Part shown: positions 8,843 to 16,988 of the stretch, piece by piece
Layout: each line of letters starts with the position of its first letter
Numbering within the stretch: position 1 is the first letter of the stretch
From: an uncultured Lachnospiraceae bacterium
GTDB lineage: Bacteria > Bacillota > Clostridia > Lachnospirales > Lachnospiraceae
Reading direction: 5' to 3'
Length of the DNA stretch: 64,000 nt
Assembly: GCA_944384125.1 (NCBI GenBank)
Contig: CALWSF010000013.1
Location: 1-64,000 of the forward strand
Program-made: the position numbers and the translations under genes
Notes under the pieces: generated by a model
Databases searched by the model: none
Seen by the model: the letters and a program-made list of their open reading frames with translations, nothing else
Told to the model about the DNA's origin: nothing

Positions 8843-9758
8843 CATACCTGCCCATTACTCAGACTGGTTTTTCAACAGACTGAAGGAGGGATTTGTTCTC
8901 GTTCGAAATCCCATGCGTCCCCGTCAGGTAAGCCGTATTTATCTGAACCCTGAAACTGTGGACGGCATTGTTTTCTGGACAAAAAACCCGGCCCCCATGC
9001 TTGACAGGCTTCATCTTCTGAAACCCTATACCTTCTATTTTCAGTTTACACTTACCCCATACGGATCGGATGTGGAGAGAACACTTCCTTCGAAAGAAAA
9101 ATTTATTATCCCCACATTCAGAAAACTGTCTGAGCTGATTGGGCCTGAGCGGATAATCTGGCGCTATGATCCCATTTTTATTAATGACTCATACACGGCA
9201 GAATATCACATACGCCGTTTTGGGGAACTTGCCGCCGCTCTTTCCCCCTACACAAGGAGATGTACCATCAGCTTTCTGGATTTTTACAGAAACACAAAGA
9301 AAAATTTTGCATCGTGCCCCATTCGCCCTCTTACCCCCAATCTCCAGGATTTTCTTGCCCGAAATCTGGCTGCAACTGCTCACAGCTGTAATCTCCGGAT
9401 CGACGCCTGCGCGGAGGAAAGAGTTTTTTCCCGGTATGGCATTGAAAAGGGACGCTGCATAGACGACCGGCTGTTTGGTCAGCTGACAGGACTTGCCTTC
9501 AGAAGCATTAAAGACAAAAATCAGCGTCCGCAGTGCGGATGTACGGAAAGTATTGATATCGGCGCCTACAACACATGTCAGAACGGATGTCTGTACTGTT
9601 ATGCCAATTACAGTGAAAAAATGATTCCCCGCAATATCATGAAGCATGATCCCACCTCTCCCCTCCTCACAGGAAACATTGAGCCCGATGACCGGATAAC
9701 AGACAGAAAACTGCAGACCAGCATTATCAGTTCCTCTCTTCGGATACCGCAAAAATAA
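8814..9758 (+). CDS. DUF1848 family protein with CX3CX2C radical-SAM-type motif
   Basis: A 314-residue protein that begins MIISASRRTDIPAHYSDW, the signature of the DUF1848 family. The C-terminal part carries CQNGCLYCYANYS, a CX3CX2C cysteine set like that binding the radical-SAM [4Fe-4S] cluster, preceded by CGCTES. The family is uncharacterised biochemically as far as I know; an iron-sulfur radical enzyme with the cluster motif at the C-terminal end is the inference. AGAGGAGG lies just before the start, inside the PHP gene, so both are made from one transcript. Confidence 0.85.
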   Translation: MIISASRRTDIPAHYSDWFFNRLKEGFVLVRNPMRPRQVSRIYLNPETVDGIVFWTKNPAPMLDRLHLLKPYTFYFQFTLTPYGSDVERTLPSKEKFIIPTFRKLSELIGPERIIWRYDPIFINDSYTAEYHIRRFGELAAALSPYTRRCTISFLDFYRNTKKNFASCPIRPLTPNLQDFLARNLAATAHSCNLRIDACAEERVFSRYGIEKGRCIDDRLFGQLTGLAFRSIKDKNQRPQCGCTESIDIGAYNTCQNGCLYCYANYSEKMIPRNIMKHDPTSPLLTGNIEPDDRITDRKLQTSIISSSLRIPQK

Positions 9759-9792
9759 AAGATCGAAGTTATTTTTGGGAAAACTTCCACTG

Positions 9793-9817
9793 CCATCGGG
9801 CCAGCCTGACCCGATGG
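9793..9817 (+). terminator. Hairpin after the DUF1848 gene
   Basis: CCATCGGG (9793-9800) pairs with CCCGATGG (9810-9817) around a 9-base loop, 34 bp after the stop codon. No T run follows, so it is either a weak terminator or a 3' stabilising stem. Confidence 0.4.
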
Positions 9818-9898
9818 AGCCTGCCAGGGAACATATATCATTGAAATATTGAAATGATATACAGTTTATTCTTATACACTTTAAAAGGAGCAATTAAT

Positions 9899-10327
9899 AT
9901 GAACAGACACGAATTACTTATAGAATTAAATAAAGATAACTTCAGTTTTTTTCATATGGGGCAGGATGAATGCCATATAAGGCTGGATGACGATTCGGAA
10001 ATTATAATACAATTATCAGATGGTTCTATTTCTGAGAAACGAATGGATTTGCTGAAAAAGATATTGAAAAATTATGAAAAAGATATAGCAAAGGCTGTTC
10101 GATATCTTAAAAACTTTGATCTTGATATCGGGGATAATTGCTTTCTTTATGGTATATTTGTCGGAGAATTTAATTTTGGTTCACATGGGCGGTATCTGTT
10201 TGATGGATTTACAGTCAGTCTTAAAAGAGAAAATGGAACGATACAGGACCCCCAAAATTCAGGTATTTATACAGTACAGTTTAAAGCGGACGGATGGCCA
10301 TTGGGAATTTCCTTATGGTTTGAATGA
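9899..10327 (+). CDS. AT-rich orphan, uncharacterised 142-aa protein
   Basis: Not recognised. The protein is acidic, cytoplasmic (no signal or membrane segment) and begins MNRHELLIELNKDNF; a GIFVGEFNFGSHGRYLFDGF segment lies in the second half. Its base composition is clearly more AT-rich than the genes on both sides, with many AAA, GAA, ATA and TTT codons, a sign of recent acquisition. Size and composition fit single-gene immunity or SMI1-like cargo, but I see no motif that proves this. AAAAGGAG lies nine bases before ATG 9899, preferred over an in-frame ATG 45 bases earlier. It has no same-strand partner gene. Confidence 0.6.
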   Translation: MNRHELLIELNKDNFSFFHMGQDECHIRLDDDSEIIIQLSDGSISEKRMDLLKKILKNYEKDIAKAVRYLKNFDLDIGDNCFLYGIFVGEFNFGSHGRYLFDGFTVSLKRENGTIQDPQNSGIYTVQFKADGWPLGISLWFE

Positions 10328-10411
10328 TTTGCATTAAAATCCATTAAATTTACTTGTAAAGAAGTAATGGGATATACGAAAGCAGCAGATACAGCCCCCT
10401 TTAAGGACTAA

Positions 10412-10470
10412 GGACCTGCGGGAGAAATTCAAGGCCACCCACCAAGGCGCGGCCGGCAGGTCCGCGCCTT
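10412..10470. repeat. GC-rich nested inverted repeats
   Basis: AAGGCGCGG (10444-10452) and CCGCGCCTT (10462-10470) form a perfect 9-bp stem. GGACCTGC (10412-10419) and GCAGGTCC (10456-10463) form a second, partly competing 8-bp stem. This GC-rich block sits in the 243-bp gap between an AT-rich orphan and the hem operon. It could end transcription from either side, though neither side has a good T run, or it could be a remnant of a mobile repeat or a small structured RNA. Confidence 0.45.
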
Positions 10471-10570
10471 TCCCATGTCCAAAACTGAACAGAAAACCTT
10501 TCTGTGATACGGCAAAGATAGAAGCTTCTGTTAAACAAAGGAGGCCGGTTCTCAATTCATTATTGTATTT

Positions 10571-13015
10571 TCAGCTTTTTGCGGCTGCCCATTTTAAAAT
10601 ACAGGAAACGAGGCTTTCGGCAGACGGTTCGTCTGCCATAATGATTTTTCTGATCCCGGCTTTCCGGGCAGCTTCACGCGTCCGTTCTCCGATACACACA
10701 GCTGTAAAAGAATCCTTTTTGCTGTCGTTTGATCCGGTTAATTCCAGAAATCCTCTGACAGTGGAACCGCTTGTAAATGTTACCAGATTCACACTTCCCT
10801 CTGAAATCATGCTTTCTACCCGTGCCGACACGGCAGAGGGTTCTGGTATCACTGTATCATAAAGCGGAAACTCATCAAAATCAATTCCCGCACTGCTCAG
10901 CGCTTCTGTAAGATCCTGAGAGCCTTCCCTTGCACGCAGAATCAGAATTTTCTCATTTTTTCCCACCAGTTTTGCCAGTTCTTTTCCCAGCTCTGACGAG
11001 TAAAATCTTTCCGGCATATAATCAGGGAAAAAACCTCTTTTTCTCAATTCTTCTCCTGTGGCCTTTCCTATCACGGCAAACCGGATACCGGAAAGGCAGC
11101 GCAGATCACGCTCTCTGTCTTTCATTTCCTCAAAAAAATATTCAACTCCTGTTGGACTTGTAAATACAAGCCAGCTGTAGGAAGAAATTCTTTCCAGATA
11201 ACCATCCGGAAGATCCAGTCCGTGCACGCTGCTCCTCGATGTCCGGACAGTCTTTATGGACGGAAGCTCTATAACTTCTGCCCCTTCAGCCCGCAGGGCG
11301 GCACTCAGACTTCCAGCTCTCTCTCCGGGACGGGTTACCACAATCCGTATCCCTGACAGAGGACGTTTCTGAATCCAGGAACAGCTTTCCTCAAGCCGGC
11401 ACACCTCTCCCACTACCAAAACAGCCGGGGCTTTAATTCCCGCTTTTTTTCCGTCTTCTGCAATCCTGTCAAGCTGTGAAAAAAAAGTTTTCTGAGACGC
11501 CAGTGTTCCTTCCTGAATAAACGCCGCAGGTGTCAGAGGACTCATTCCCGCCTCCATGAGTCCCCTGCAGATCCGTTCTGCCGCAGAAACTCCCATCAGA
11601 AAGCAGAGGGTTCCTCCCGCCTTCGCCAGTGCTTTGTAATTTATCTCCCCGCTGTCTGATCCGTCCTGCCGGTGTCCCGTTATCACATGGACTGATGCGG
11701 AAACGCCTCTCTGTGTAACAGGAATTCCGGCGTAAGCAGCAACCGCAAAAGCGGAGCTGACTCCCGGTATCACTTCAAACGGAATCTGTGCCCGGGAAAG
11801 TGCCTCTGCCTCTTCTCCCCCTCTTCCGAAGACAAACGGATCTCCTCCCTTCAGCCGGACTACTGTACCGCCCCGTTTTCCTTCCTCGATGAGAATCTGA
11901 TTAATTTCTTCCTGCGTTTTTGCATGACGGCCGCTCCGTTTTCCCACATCAATAAATCTGGCATCCGGGCGGGCCATGGAAAGAAGCGCCGCTCCCGCCA
12001 GTGCATCATAAATAACCGTATCAGCTTTTTCCAGAACCTCTTTTCCCCGAATCGTCATAAGGCCCTGATCTCCCGGTCCCGCTCCTGTGAGATAGACTTT
12101 TCCCGGCTGGCTGCAAAACGCCTCCTTCTTCAGTCTGAGTGCCAGGCTCCTTCCCATTTCCCCGGCCTTTTCCGGACTTCCCTCTATCTTCCCGGTGCGG
12201 CTTATTTTCCTGTCTTCATCATAATAGAGGCCTGTTAAAATAAGCCTGCCGTTTTCCAGACGGGATACGGCTGCCGTAGGAGAACTGCATCCCCCGTCAA
12301 GCGTTCTGACAAATTCTCTCTCAGCCTCTGCCATTATCTCTGCCTCCGCCGAGCGAATCTTTGAGACAAATTCCCACCCCGGTTCTCTCCGCCCCTGTAC
12401 TGCAAGAATTCCCTGCCCGGCTGCCGGAATCATTTCCTCCGGTTCAAAATACCGGCTGATCCGGTCAGTAAGCCCCATCCGGATAAGACCTGCTGCTGCC
12501 AGAATCAGCGCATCGTACTCCCCGTCATCAAGCTTTCTTAAACGCGTTGTAATATTTCCCCGTACTCCTTTGAATACTGCTCCCGGAAAAAGTTTCTGAC
12601 CCTGGAGTACTCTGCGCCGGCTGGACGTACCGATTACCGGATTCCCCGGGAGCTCTGTGAGCCCTCTGGCCAGAACAAGGACATCACGGCTGTCTTCTCT
12701 CTCAAGATACGCCAGAACAGGAAGATCTTCCGGGGTCTCCATAGGCATATCCTTAAGAGAATGAACTGTAAGATCACATCTGCCCTGCCGCAGCGCCTGA
12801 TCCAGTTCTTTCACAAAGAGTCCCTTCCCTCCTACCGAATCAAGAGGACGATCAAGTATCCTGTCTCCTGTTGTTTTCATTGTTATCAGCTCTGTCTTTC
12901 CTTCCGGACAGGCTTCCTCTATATGCCGGATTGCGATCTCCGACTGAAGCACCGCCAGAGAACTGTCCCTGCTTCCGATGCGTATTGTCTTTTTGGATAT
13001 TCTATCTGTCTCCAT
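10571..13015 (-). CDS. hemC-cobA-hemD: HemC-CobA-HemD fusion: porphobilinogen deaminase, uroporphyrinogen III methyltransferase and synthase
   Basis: An 814-residue fusion of three consecutive enzymes. Residues about 10-300 are hydroxymethylbilane synthase (RIGSRDSSLAVLQ; LDGGCSSPTAA holds the dipyrromethane-binding Cys). Residues about 310-560 are the SAM-dependent uroporphyrinogen III methyltransferase (VYLTGAGPGDQGLMT, GRGGEEAEAL) that makes precorrin-2. Residues about 570-814 are uroporphyrinogen III synthase (IRIVVTRPGERAGSLSAAL). One chain thus turns porphobilinogen into precorrin-2, the entry to siroheme and B12. An in-frame start 28 codons upstream exists, but AAGGAGAG precedes ATG 13015, whose first codons overlap the end of the precorrin-2 dehydrogenase gene by 14 bp. 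The two form one operon. Confidence 0.95.
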   Translation of the reverse strand: METDRISKKTIRIGSRDSSLAVLQSEIAIRHIEEACPEGKTELITMKTTGDRILDRPLDSVGGKGLFVKELDQALRQGRCDLTVHSLKDMPMETPEDLPVLAYLEREDSRDVLVLARGLTELPGNPVIGTSSRRRVLQGQKLFPGAVFKGVRGNITTRLRKLDDGEYDALILAAAGLIRMGLTDRISRYFEPEEMIPAAGQGILAVQGRREPGWEFVSKIRSAEAEIMAEAEREFVRTLDGGCSSPTAAVSRLENGRLILTGLYYDEDRKISRTGKIEGSPEKAGEMGRSLALRLKKEAFCSQPGKVYLTGAGPGDQGLMTIRGKEVLEKADTVIYDALAGAALLSMARPDARFIDVGKRSGRHAKTQEEINQILIEEGKRGGTVVRLKGGDPFVFGRGGEEAEALSRAQIPFEVIPGVSSAFAVAAYAGIPVTQRGVSASVHVITGHRQDGSDSGEINYKALAKAGGTLCFLMGVSAAERICRGLMEAGMSPLTPAAFIQEGTLASQKTFFSQLDRIAEDGKKAGIKAPAVLVVGEVCRLEESCSWIQKRPLSGIRIVVTRPGERAGSLSAALRAEGAEVIELPSIKTVRTSRSSVHGLDLPDGYLERISSYSWLVFTSPTGVEYFFEEMKDRERDLRCLSGIRFAVIGKATGEELRKRGFFPDYMPERFYSSELGKELAKLVGKNEKILILRAREGSQDLTEALSSAGIDFDEFPLYDTVIPEPSAVSARVESMISEGSVNLVTFTSGSTVRGFLELTGSNDSKKDSFTAVCIGERTREAARKAGIRKIIMADEPSAESLVSCILKWAAAKS

Positions 13016-13490
13016 CTGCTCTCTCCTTTTCCTCAAGACACCGGCGAATCGCTGCGATTGTCTTCTTTGTTTTTCCGTGATCGTCTCCTGTTCCTGCAAT
13101 ACCCACTGTCACTTCCCCCGATGTCACAATTCCCGGAAAATAAAAATCCGAGTGATGCCTGTCTCCGGCCACATTGACAAACGCGCCCGATGCCCGGCCG
13201 TCCGCTTCAGCCATTCCGTCTGCAGCCGCATCTCCTGTTGCAGTCAGAACAAGAAAAAAAGCGGATACCGACCAGATCCGCTCCCTGCACTGTGCATACG
13301 GCTCCCGGATAAGCCGGATTCGGCCTTTTTTTGCCAGCTCCTCTATCTCCGGCAGCACTTTTTCTGAGACGACTGTCAGATCTGCTCCAAACTGTTCCAG
13401 CACCTGAATTCGCCTTGCAGCTACATTCCCCGCCCCTACAACAAGGACAGGATGATTCTCCATATCAAAAAACAAGGGGAAAAAACTCAT
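13002..13490 (-). CDS. Precorrin-2 dehydrogenase (CysG-N/Met8/SirC type)
   Basis: A 162-residue NAD-binding protein (FPLFFDMENHPVLVVGAGNVAARR) matching the N-terminal half of siroheme synthase CysG, with the Rossmann GAGNVA motif near residue 20. It oxidises precorrin-2 to sirohydrochlorin, the compound that receives cobalt in the anaerobic B12 route. It is somewhat shorter than full Met8 or CysG-N proteins (about 200), so the dimerisation/chelatase tail is reduced; ferrochelatase activity should not be assumed. It is first in a two-gene operon with the HemC-CobA-HemD fusion, which supplies its substrate. AGGAGGAGA lies just before the ATG. Confidence 0.88.
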   Translation of the reverse strand: MSFFPLFFDMENHPVLVVGAGNVAARRIQVLEQFGADLTVVSEKVLPEIEELAKKGRIRLIREPYAQCRERIWSVSAFFLVLTATGDAAADGMAEADGRASGAFVNVAGDRHHSDFYFPGIVTSGEVTVGIAGTGDDHGKTKKTIAAIRRCLEEKERADGDR

Positions 13491-13554
13491 ATCTTCTCCT
13501 CCTGAAAGTCATCTTAAACCATTTTCATTACCCATTTCAGCCTTCTGTTTTCCC

Positions 13555-13583
13555 ATTGTAACATCACTCCCCCTGAAATGCAA
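13555..13583 (-). promoter_or_regulatory. Promoter of the precorrin-2 operon
   Basis: On the minus strand TTGCAT (13583-13578), 17 bases, then TACAAT (13560-13555). The leader is about 58 bases, too short for a cobalamin riboswitch. Confidence 0.65.
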
Positions 13584-13626
13584 TCATTCCCAAATCCGGC
13601 CCACACCGTTTTTTTCGACAGTTTGC

Positions 13627-13655
13627 TTGTCATTCCCTGTTTTTTTCTGTATACT
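13627..13655 (+). promoter_or_regulatory. Promoter of the 85-aa protein gene
   Basis: TTGTCA (13627-13632), 17 bases, TATACT (13650-13655). It points away from the minus-strand hem promoter 44 bp to the left. Confidence 0.6.
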
Positions 13656-13705
13656 TGACAAAGTACCATGAAGCAAAACAGATTAAGAGGAGAATCACAT
13701 CAATT

Positions 13706-13963
13706 ATGGAAGAAATATATAGCGCCATTGAAGAAAAAATCAAAGCTTCCGGATATGAAGGATGCATTGACGGAGAGACCATCTACAATACCATCTGTGA
13801 TGAAATTGAAGAAAAGGAAAATGGAACTTATCTTTTCTTTACAAAAGAAGATACCGGAACTGTTTTTGAATATAAGGTAGATGTAATGGATGATTCCTTT
13901 AACCTCTCCTATATCCATATTACCGCAGAATCAGGCATATTTCACATCGATTTTGACAATTAA
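13706..13963 (+). CDS. Uncharacterised 85-aa acidic protein
   Basis: Small, acidic and without signal or membrane segment; it begins MEEIYSAIEEKIKASGYEG and ends HITAESGIFHIDFDN. The pattern of an N-terminal helical part followed by alternating strands (TYLFFTKEDTGTVFEYKVDV) suggests a compact alpha/beta domain. I do not recognise a family. AAGAGGAGA precedes ATG 13706. An in-frame TTG 51 bases earlier lies inside the promoter and is discarded. It has its own promoter and is followed 160 bp later by another small gene on the same strand. Confidence 0.6.
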   Translation: MEEIYSAIEEKIKASGYEGCIDGETIYNTICDEIEEKENGTYLFFTKEDTGTVFEYKVDVMDDSFNLSYIHITAESGIFHIDFDN

Positions 13964-14044
13964 AAACATTCTTTTCCGGGATCATCTCTCGTTTTTTCAC
14001 AGGAAGACAAGCCCGATTCCGGAAATTTTTGGAAATTCTGTTTC

Positions 14045-14073
14045 TTGCCTCTTACCCGCCTGTTTGATATAAT
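14045..14073 (+). promoter_or_regulatory. Promoter of the HPr-like gene
   Basis: TTGCCT (14045-14050), 17 bases, TATAAT (14068-14073); leader about 43 bases ending in CAGGAGGG. Confidence 0.65.
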
Positions 14074-14122
14074 AAGATTGTTAAAATATTAACCCATTCA
14101 TTTTGATTCAGGAGGGTTCAAC

Positions 14123-14359
14123 ATGAAAATTCAGAATATTTCAGATGTAGAAAAGTTTTTCAAAGTAGTCGATGAATGTAAGGGAACCGTAGAACTGGTA
14201 TCCCCTGAAGGCGATCGAATTAATTTGAAATCCAAACTGGCTCAGTATGTCTCCATGGCCAGCATCTTTTCAAACGGATATATTAAAGAGCTGGAGCTGA
14301 TTGCCTACGATAAGGAAGATATAGACCGTCTGATTAAGTTCATGTACCAGGGAGAATAA
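14123..14359 (+). CDS. Small HPr-like protein without the phospho-histidine
   Basis: A 78-residue soluble protein. The stretch RINLKSKLAQYVSMASIFSN, followed by IKELELIAYDKEDIDRLIKFM, follows the pattern of the second half of the PTS phosphocarrier HPr (VNLKS..., then strand, D/E-rich turn and C-terminal helix). The start of the protein lacks the usual G-x-H-A-R-P phosphorylation site, so it cannot be an ordinary HPr. This fold assignment is my inference. It has its own promoter, an excellent ribosome site (AGGAGGGTTCAAC-ATG) and a strong terminator, so it is a monocistronic gene. Confidence 0.6.
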   Translation: MKIQNISDVEKFFKVVDECKGTVELVSPEGDRINLKSKLAQYVSMASIFSNGYIKELELIAYDKEDIDRLIKFMYQGE

Positions 14360-14390
14360 CCGTTCCTCTCATGAACATATCATATCTTAC

Positions 14391-14446
14391 AATAATGGAG
14401 TGCTGCAGGATTATCTGAACTGATAACCGGGCAGCACTCCATTATT
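14391..14446. terminator. Bidirectional terminator
   Basis: AATAATGGAGTGCTGC (14391-14406) pairs perfectly with GCAGCACTCCATTATT (14431-14446), and TTATC/GATAA pair inside the loop. It ends the HPr-like gene on the plus strand (TATTTAT follows) and the permease gene on the minus strand, whose stop codon lies in the stem. Confidence 0.85.
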
Positions 14447-15608
14447 ATTTATCCCGTCTTTTTTTACAGTCCTTTCTGTTCAGTCTGCGGTTCACATCCT
14501 CCCTGAGCAGGGTGTAGAGAACTGAACACAGCGGGATAAAAACAAGCATGCCGATAATTCCCATCATACTGCCGCCGATCGATACTGCCGCCAGCACCCA
14601 GATGGACGGGAGACCCACTGAATTTCCGACAACATGAGGGTATATCAGATTACCCTCTATCTGCTGCAGAACAAAAAACAGAATAGTAAACCAAACCGCC
14701 TGTATCGGGTTCGTCATAAGCATCAGGAAAATACCTACCGCACACCCTATAAATGCTCCGAAAATAGGAATCAGGGCTGTAAAAGCAATCAGAACTCCTA
14801 TGAGAAGAGCATAAGGAAGTCTTAACAGGCTCAGTGAAACAAAAAACATGAAGCCAAGTATAACCGCCTCCATACACTGCCCCGTCAGAAAGCGTGAAAA
14901 TGTCTGTTCCGTCAGACGACTGATGCGAAGAACCTCTTTAACTGTCGATTCAGGCAGATAGGCACGCAGCATTTTTGTGATTTGACGTGCCAGATTTTCT
15001 TTCTGCAGAAGAATATAAATGGCAAAAATAAAAGCGATACTGAACGCCGTAAGGCCGCTGGCAATCGACATGGCAGCTGTCAGCGTGGAGGACAGAACCG
15101 TCCCCGCTCCTGTCGTCACAAAGCCTGCAATTTTTTCCAGTGTCTCTTTCCAGTCAATTTCAAGCTGCATCCCATCAATATAAGAAAAGATCTCCGGATA
15201 CTGTTTAAACTGATGCTCCAGAAAACCGCGAAGGTTAGTAAAAAACTGCGGAATCAGATCCTTGAGTCCCAGAAGTGTATCGGTAATCTGAGGCACAACC
15301 AGAAAAAACACTACCCCCAGAACAAAAATCAGGAGGAGAATGGAGAGAAAAAGACTGACAGGTCTTTTCCATTTTTCTTTCTCCCCGAACCGCCTCCCAC
15401 GGCGCCCGGAGAGAAGTTTTTCAATCCGCCGCATAGGTACATTCAAGATAAATGCGATGGCTGCCCCTGCCAGGAACGGAACAAGAAGGCGAAAAACCCA
15501 TCCCAGAAAATCCAGGACTTTTTCAAAGCGCAGCGCTACTCCCAGAAGCACAATCGTATACAGAACCAGAAGCATAATACGCTTCATTGTTTCTCTGTTC
15601 AGCTCCAC
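14445..15608 (-). CDS. AI-2E family transporter (UPF0118/YtvI-like permease)
   Basis: A 387-residue integral membrane protein of the AI-2E exporter/PerM superfamily. It has the family layout: paired N-terminal membrane helices (IMLLVLYTIVLLGVALRF, LLVPFLAGAAIAFILNVPM), a helix near 90, a long soluble section, then a C-terminal block of about four helices including YPHVVGNSVGLPS. The cargo is unknown; members export AI-2 or act as Na+/H+ exchangers. GGAGG lies seven bases before a GTG start at 15608, which overlaps the end of the AlaX gene by 10 bp. The two are therefore translationally coupled; the pairing has no obvious functional meaning. Confidence 0.82.
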   Translation of the reverse strand: MELNRETMKRIMLLVLYTIVLLGVALRFEKVLDFLGWVFRLLVPFLAGAAIAFILNVPMRRIEKLLSGRRGRRFGEKEKWKRPVSLFLSILLLIFVLGVVFFLVVPQITDTLLGLKDLIPQFFTNLRGFLEHQFKQYPEIFSYIDGMQLEIDWKETLEKIAGFVTTGAGTVLSSTLTAAMSIASGLTAFSIAFIFAIYILLQKENLARQITKMLRAYLPESTVKEVLRISRLTEQTFSRFLTGQCMEAVILGFMFFVSLSLLRLPYALLIGVLIAFTALIPIFGAFIGCAVGIFLMLMTNPIQAVWFTILFFVLQQIEGNLIYPHVVGNSVGLPSIWVLAAVSIGGSMMGIIGMLVFIPLCSVLYTLLREDVNRRLNRKDCKKRRDK

Positions 15609-16783
15609 TTTTTCTCCTCCTCAAATTCTGCACAGATCTTCCCGAAGGTTTCCTCTATATCTCTCTGCGCAGCACGGAAAGTTCCCTGAACCATCTGGCT
15701 GCTTCCGCCTCCGCGCCCCTGCAGTGCAGTATTAAGCGCTTTTCCTGCATCCCGCACATCTGTACTGCGGCTTCCCATGCAGTAAGAATAGCCGCCGGAA
15801 TCGTCCCCGGAACACACGAGAATAATTTTCCCTCTTCCTCTCTCCAGAAGACACTCACACAGCTGTCTTACCTGAACCGGAGCCAGATCCGGTTCAAAAA
15901 CCGCAATTTTTCCGTTTCCCGCCGGAAGCTGCTCTGCCCTGAGCTCAAAAATACGCCGCCAGAGTTCTCCGATACGGGCATCTTTTTCCCCGTTTTCCCC
16001 TTTCAGACGTCTGACGGCATCTGCTGTGGCAAAGGTGCTGGCAGACAGCTGGGAAGAAATATCAAGAAGCTGATCCGTTTTCCTCTCATAGTCATACAGT
16101 GCATCTCTCCCGCACAGAAGGGAGATGCGCACGCCGCCTTTATAATGCATGACAGACAAAAATTTAATCACACCAATTTCTCCGGTAAAGGCCACGTGAG
16201 TACCGCAGCAGGCACAGCTGTCAGCATCAGGAATAACTATAATACGAATCTGCCCCTCCAGCGCCTTTTTGCTCCGGTAAGCCATATTTTTTCTCTCTTC
16301 CTCAGTCGGCAGCAGAACGGAAACCGGCACATTTCTCCACACAATCCGGTTTGCCTCTCTCTCAATTTCCATAAGCTGCTCCCACGTCAGAACCCCGTTT
16401 ATGTCAATGGTCATCCCCTCTTTTCCCATATGAAATCCCACATTGTCATATCCATACCGGCGGGCAATCAGCCCGGAGACAATATGTTCGCCCGAGTGCT
16501 GCTGCATATTGGAAAAGCGTTTGTCCCAGTCTATCACACCTTTTACTGTCATTCCCGGCACAAGCGGTCTGTCCGTATAATGTACGACCATCTCTCCGGC
16601 TTCCTTTACATATGTGACCCGTGTTTCCCCCAGATACCCCGTATCAGAAGGCTGCCCTCCCCCTTCCGGATAAAAGGCTGTCCGATCCAGAAGAACAGCA
16701 TATTTCTCCCCTTCCTGTCTGCAGTCCAGAATTTTTGCCTCAAACTCTCTCTCATACGGAGAGGTATAATATATCTTTTCCAT
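15599..16783 (-). CDS. AlaX-type alanyl-tRNA editing protein with DHHA1 domain
   Basis: A 394-residue homologue of the editing half of alanyl-tRNA synthetase, which removes Ser or Gly from mischarged tRNA-Ala. The N-terminal beta-barrel (about 1-95, AFYPEGGGQPSDTG) and the editing domain with the zinc ligands HSGEH (near 97) and CACCGTH (near 190) are intact. A coiled stretch and a DHHA1-like C-terminal domain (GRGGGSSQMVQGTF) follow, making it the long AlaX form. The catalytic synthetase domain is absent. GGAG precedes ATG 16783 by about eight bases. It heads a two-gene operon with the AI-2E permease. Confidence 0.9.
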   Translation of the reverse strand: MEKIYYTSPYEREFEAKILDCRQEGEKYAVLLDRTAFYPEGGGQPSDTGYLGETRVTYVKEAGEMVVHYTDRPLVPGMTVKGVIDWDKRFSNMQQHSGEHIVSGLIARRYGYDNVGFHMGKEGMTIDINGVLTWEQLMEIEREANRIVWRNVPVSVLLPTEEERKNMAYRSKKALEGQIRIIVIPDADSCACCGTHVAFTGEIGVIKFLSVMHYKGGVRISLLCGRDALYDYERKTDQLLDISSQLSASTFATADAVRRLKGENGEKDARIGELWRRIFELRAEQLPAGNGKIAVFEPDLAPVQVRQLCECLLERGRGKIILVCSGDDSGGYSYCMGSRSTDVRDAGKALNTALQGRGGGSSQMVQGTFRAAQRDIEETFGKICAEFEEEKKWS

Positions 16784-16872
16784 GCCTTATCTCCTTTTTC
16801 TTTCTCAGGCGTTTTTCCTGCGGCCCCGATCAGTTTTTAATACAGAAAAATTAACCTGTGATATATGAGGAC

Positions 16873-16900
16873 ATTTTATCACAACTTTTCCTTTTTGCAA
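16873..16900 (-). promoter_or_regulatory. AlaX promoter
   Basis: On the minus strand TTGCAA (16900-16895), 16 bases, TAAAAT (16878-16873); TTTGCA with 17 bases is equivalent. The leader is about 85 bases. Confidence 0.5.
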
Positions 16901-16928
16901 AAAATAATATAAATAAAAAAATCTGGAA

Positions 16929-16956
16929 ACAGTGGCAAGCAGCCGATCATATGATG
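16929..16956 (+). promoter_or_regulatory. Sigma-K-like promoter of the Cys/Gly-rich protein
   Basis: AC (16929-16930), a 17-base spacer and CATATGATG (16948-16956) match the mother-cell sigma-K pattern AC-N16/17-CATANNNTA except for the last base. No convincing vegetative promoter was found upstream of this gene. The leader would be about 26 bases, ending in GGAGGA. Confidence 0.4.
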
Positions 16957-16988
16957 GAGTGTAAAGAAAATCTCGGAGGAACAAAACT

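Noticed and set aside
10334-10555. 73-residue minus-strand reading frame in the gap before the hem operon
   Set aside because: It runs through the GC-rich palindromes, has no convincing ribosome site and the translation has no recognisable pattern; I treat the region as non-coding structured DNA.
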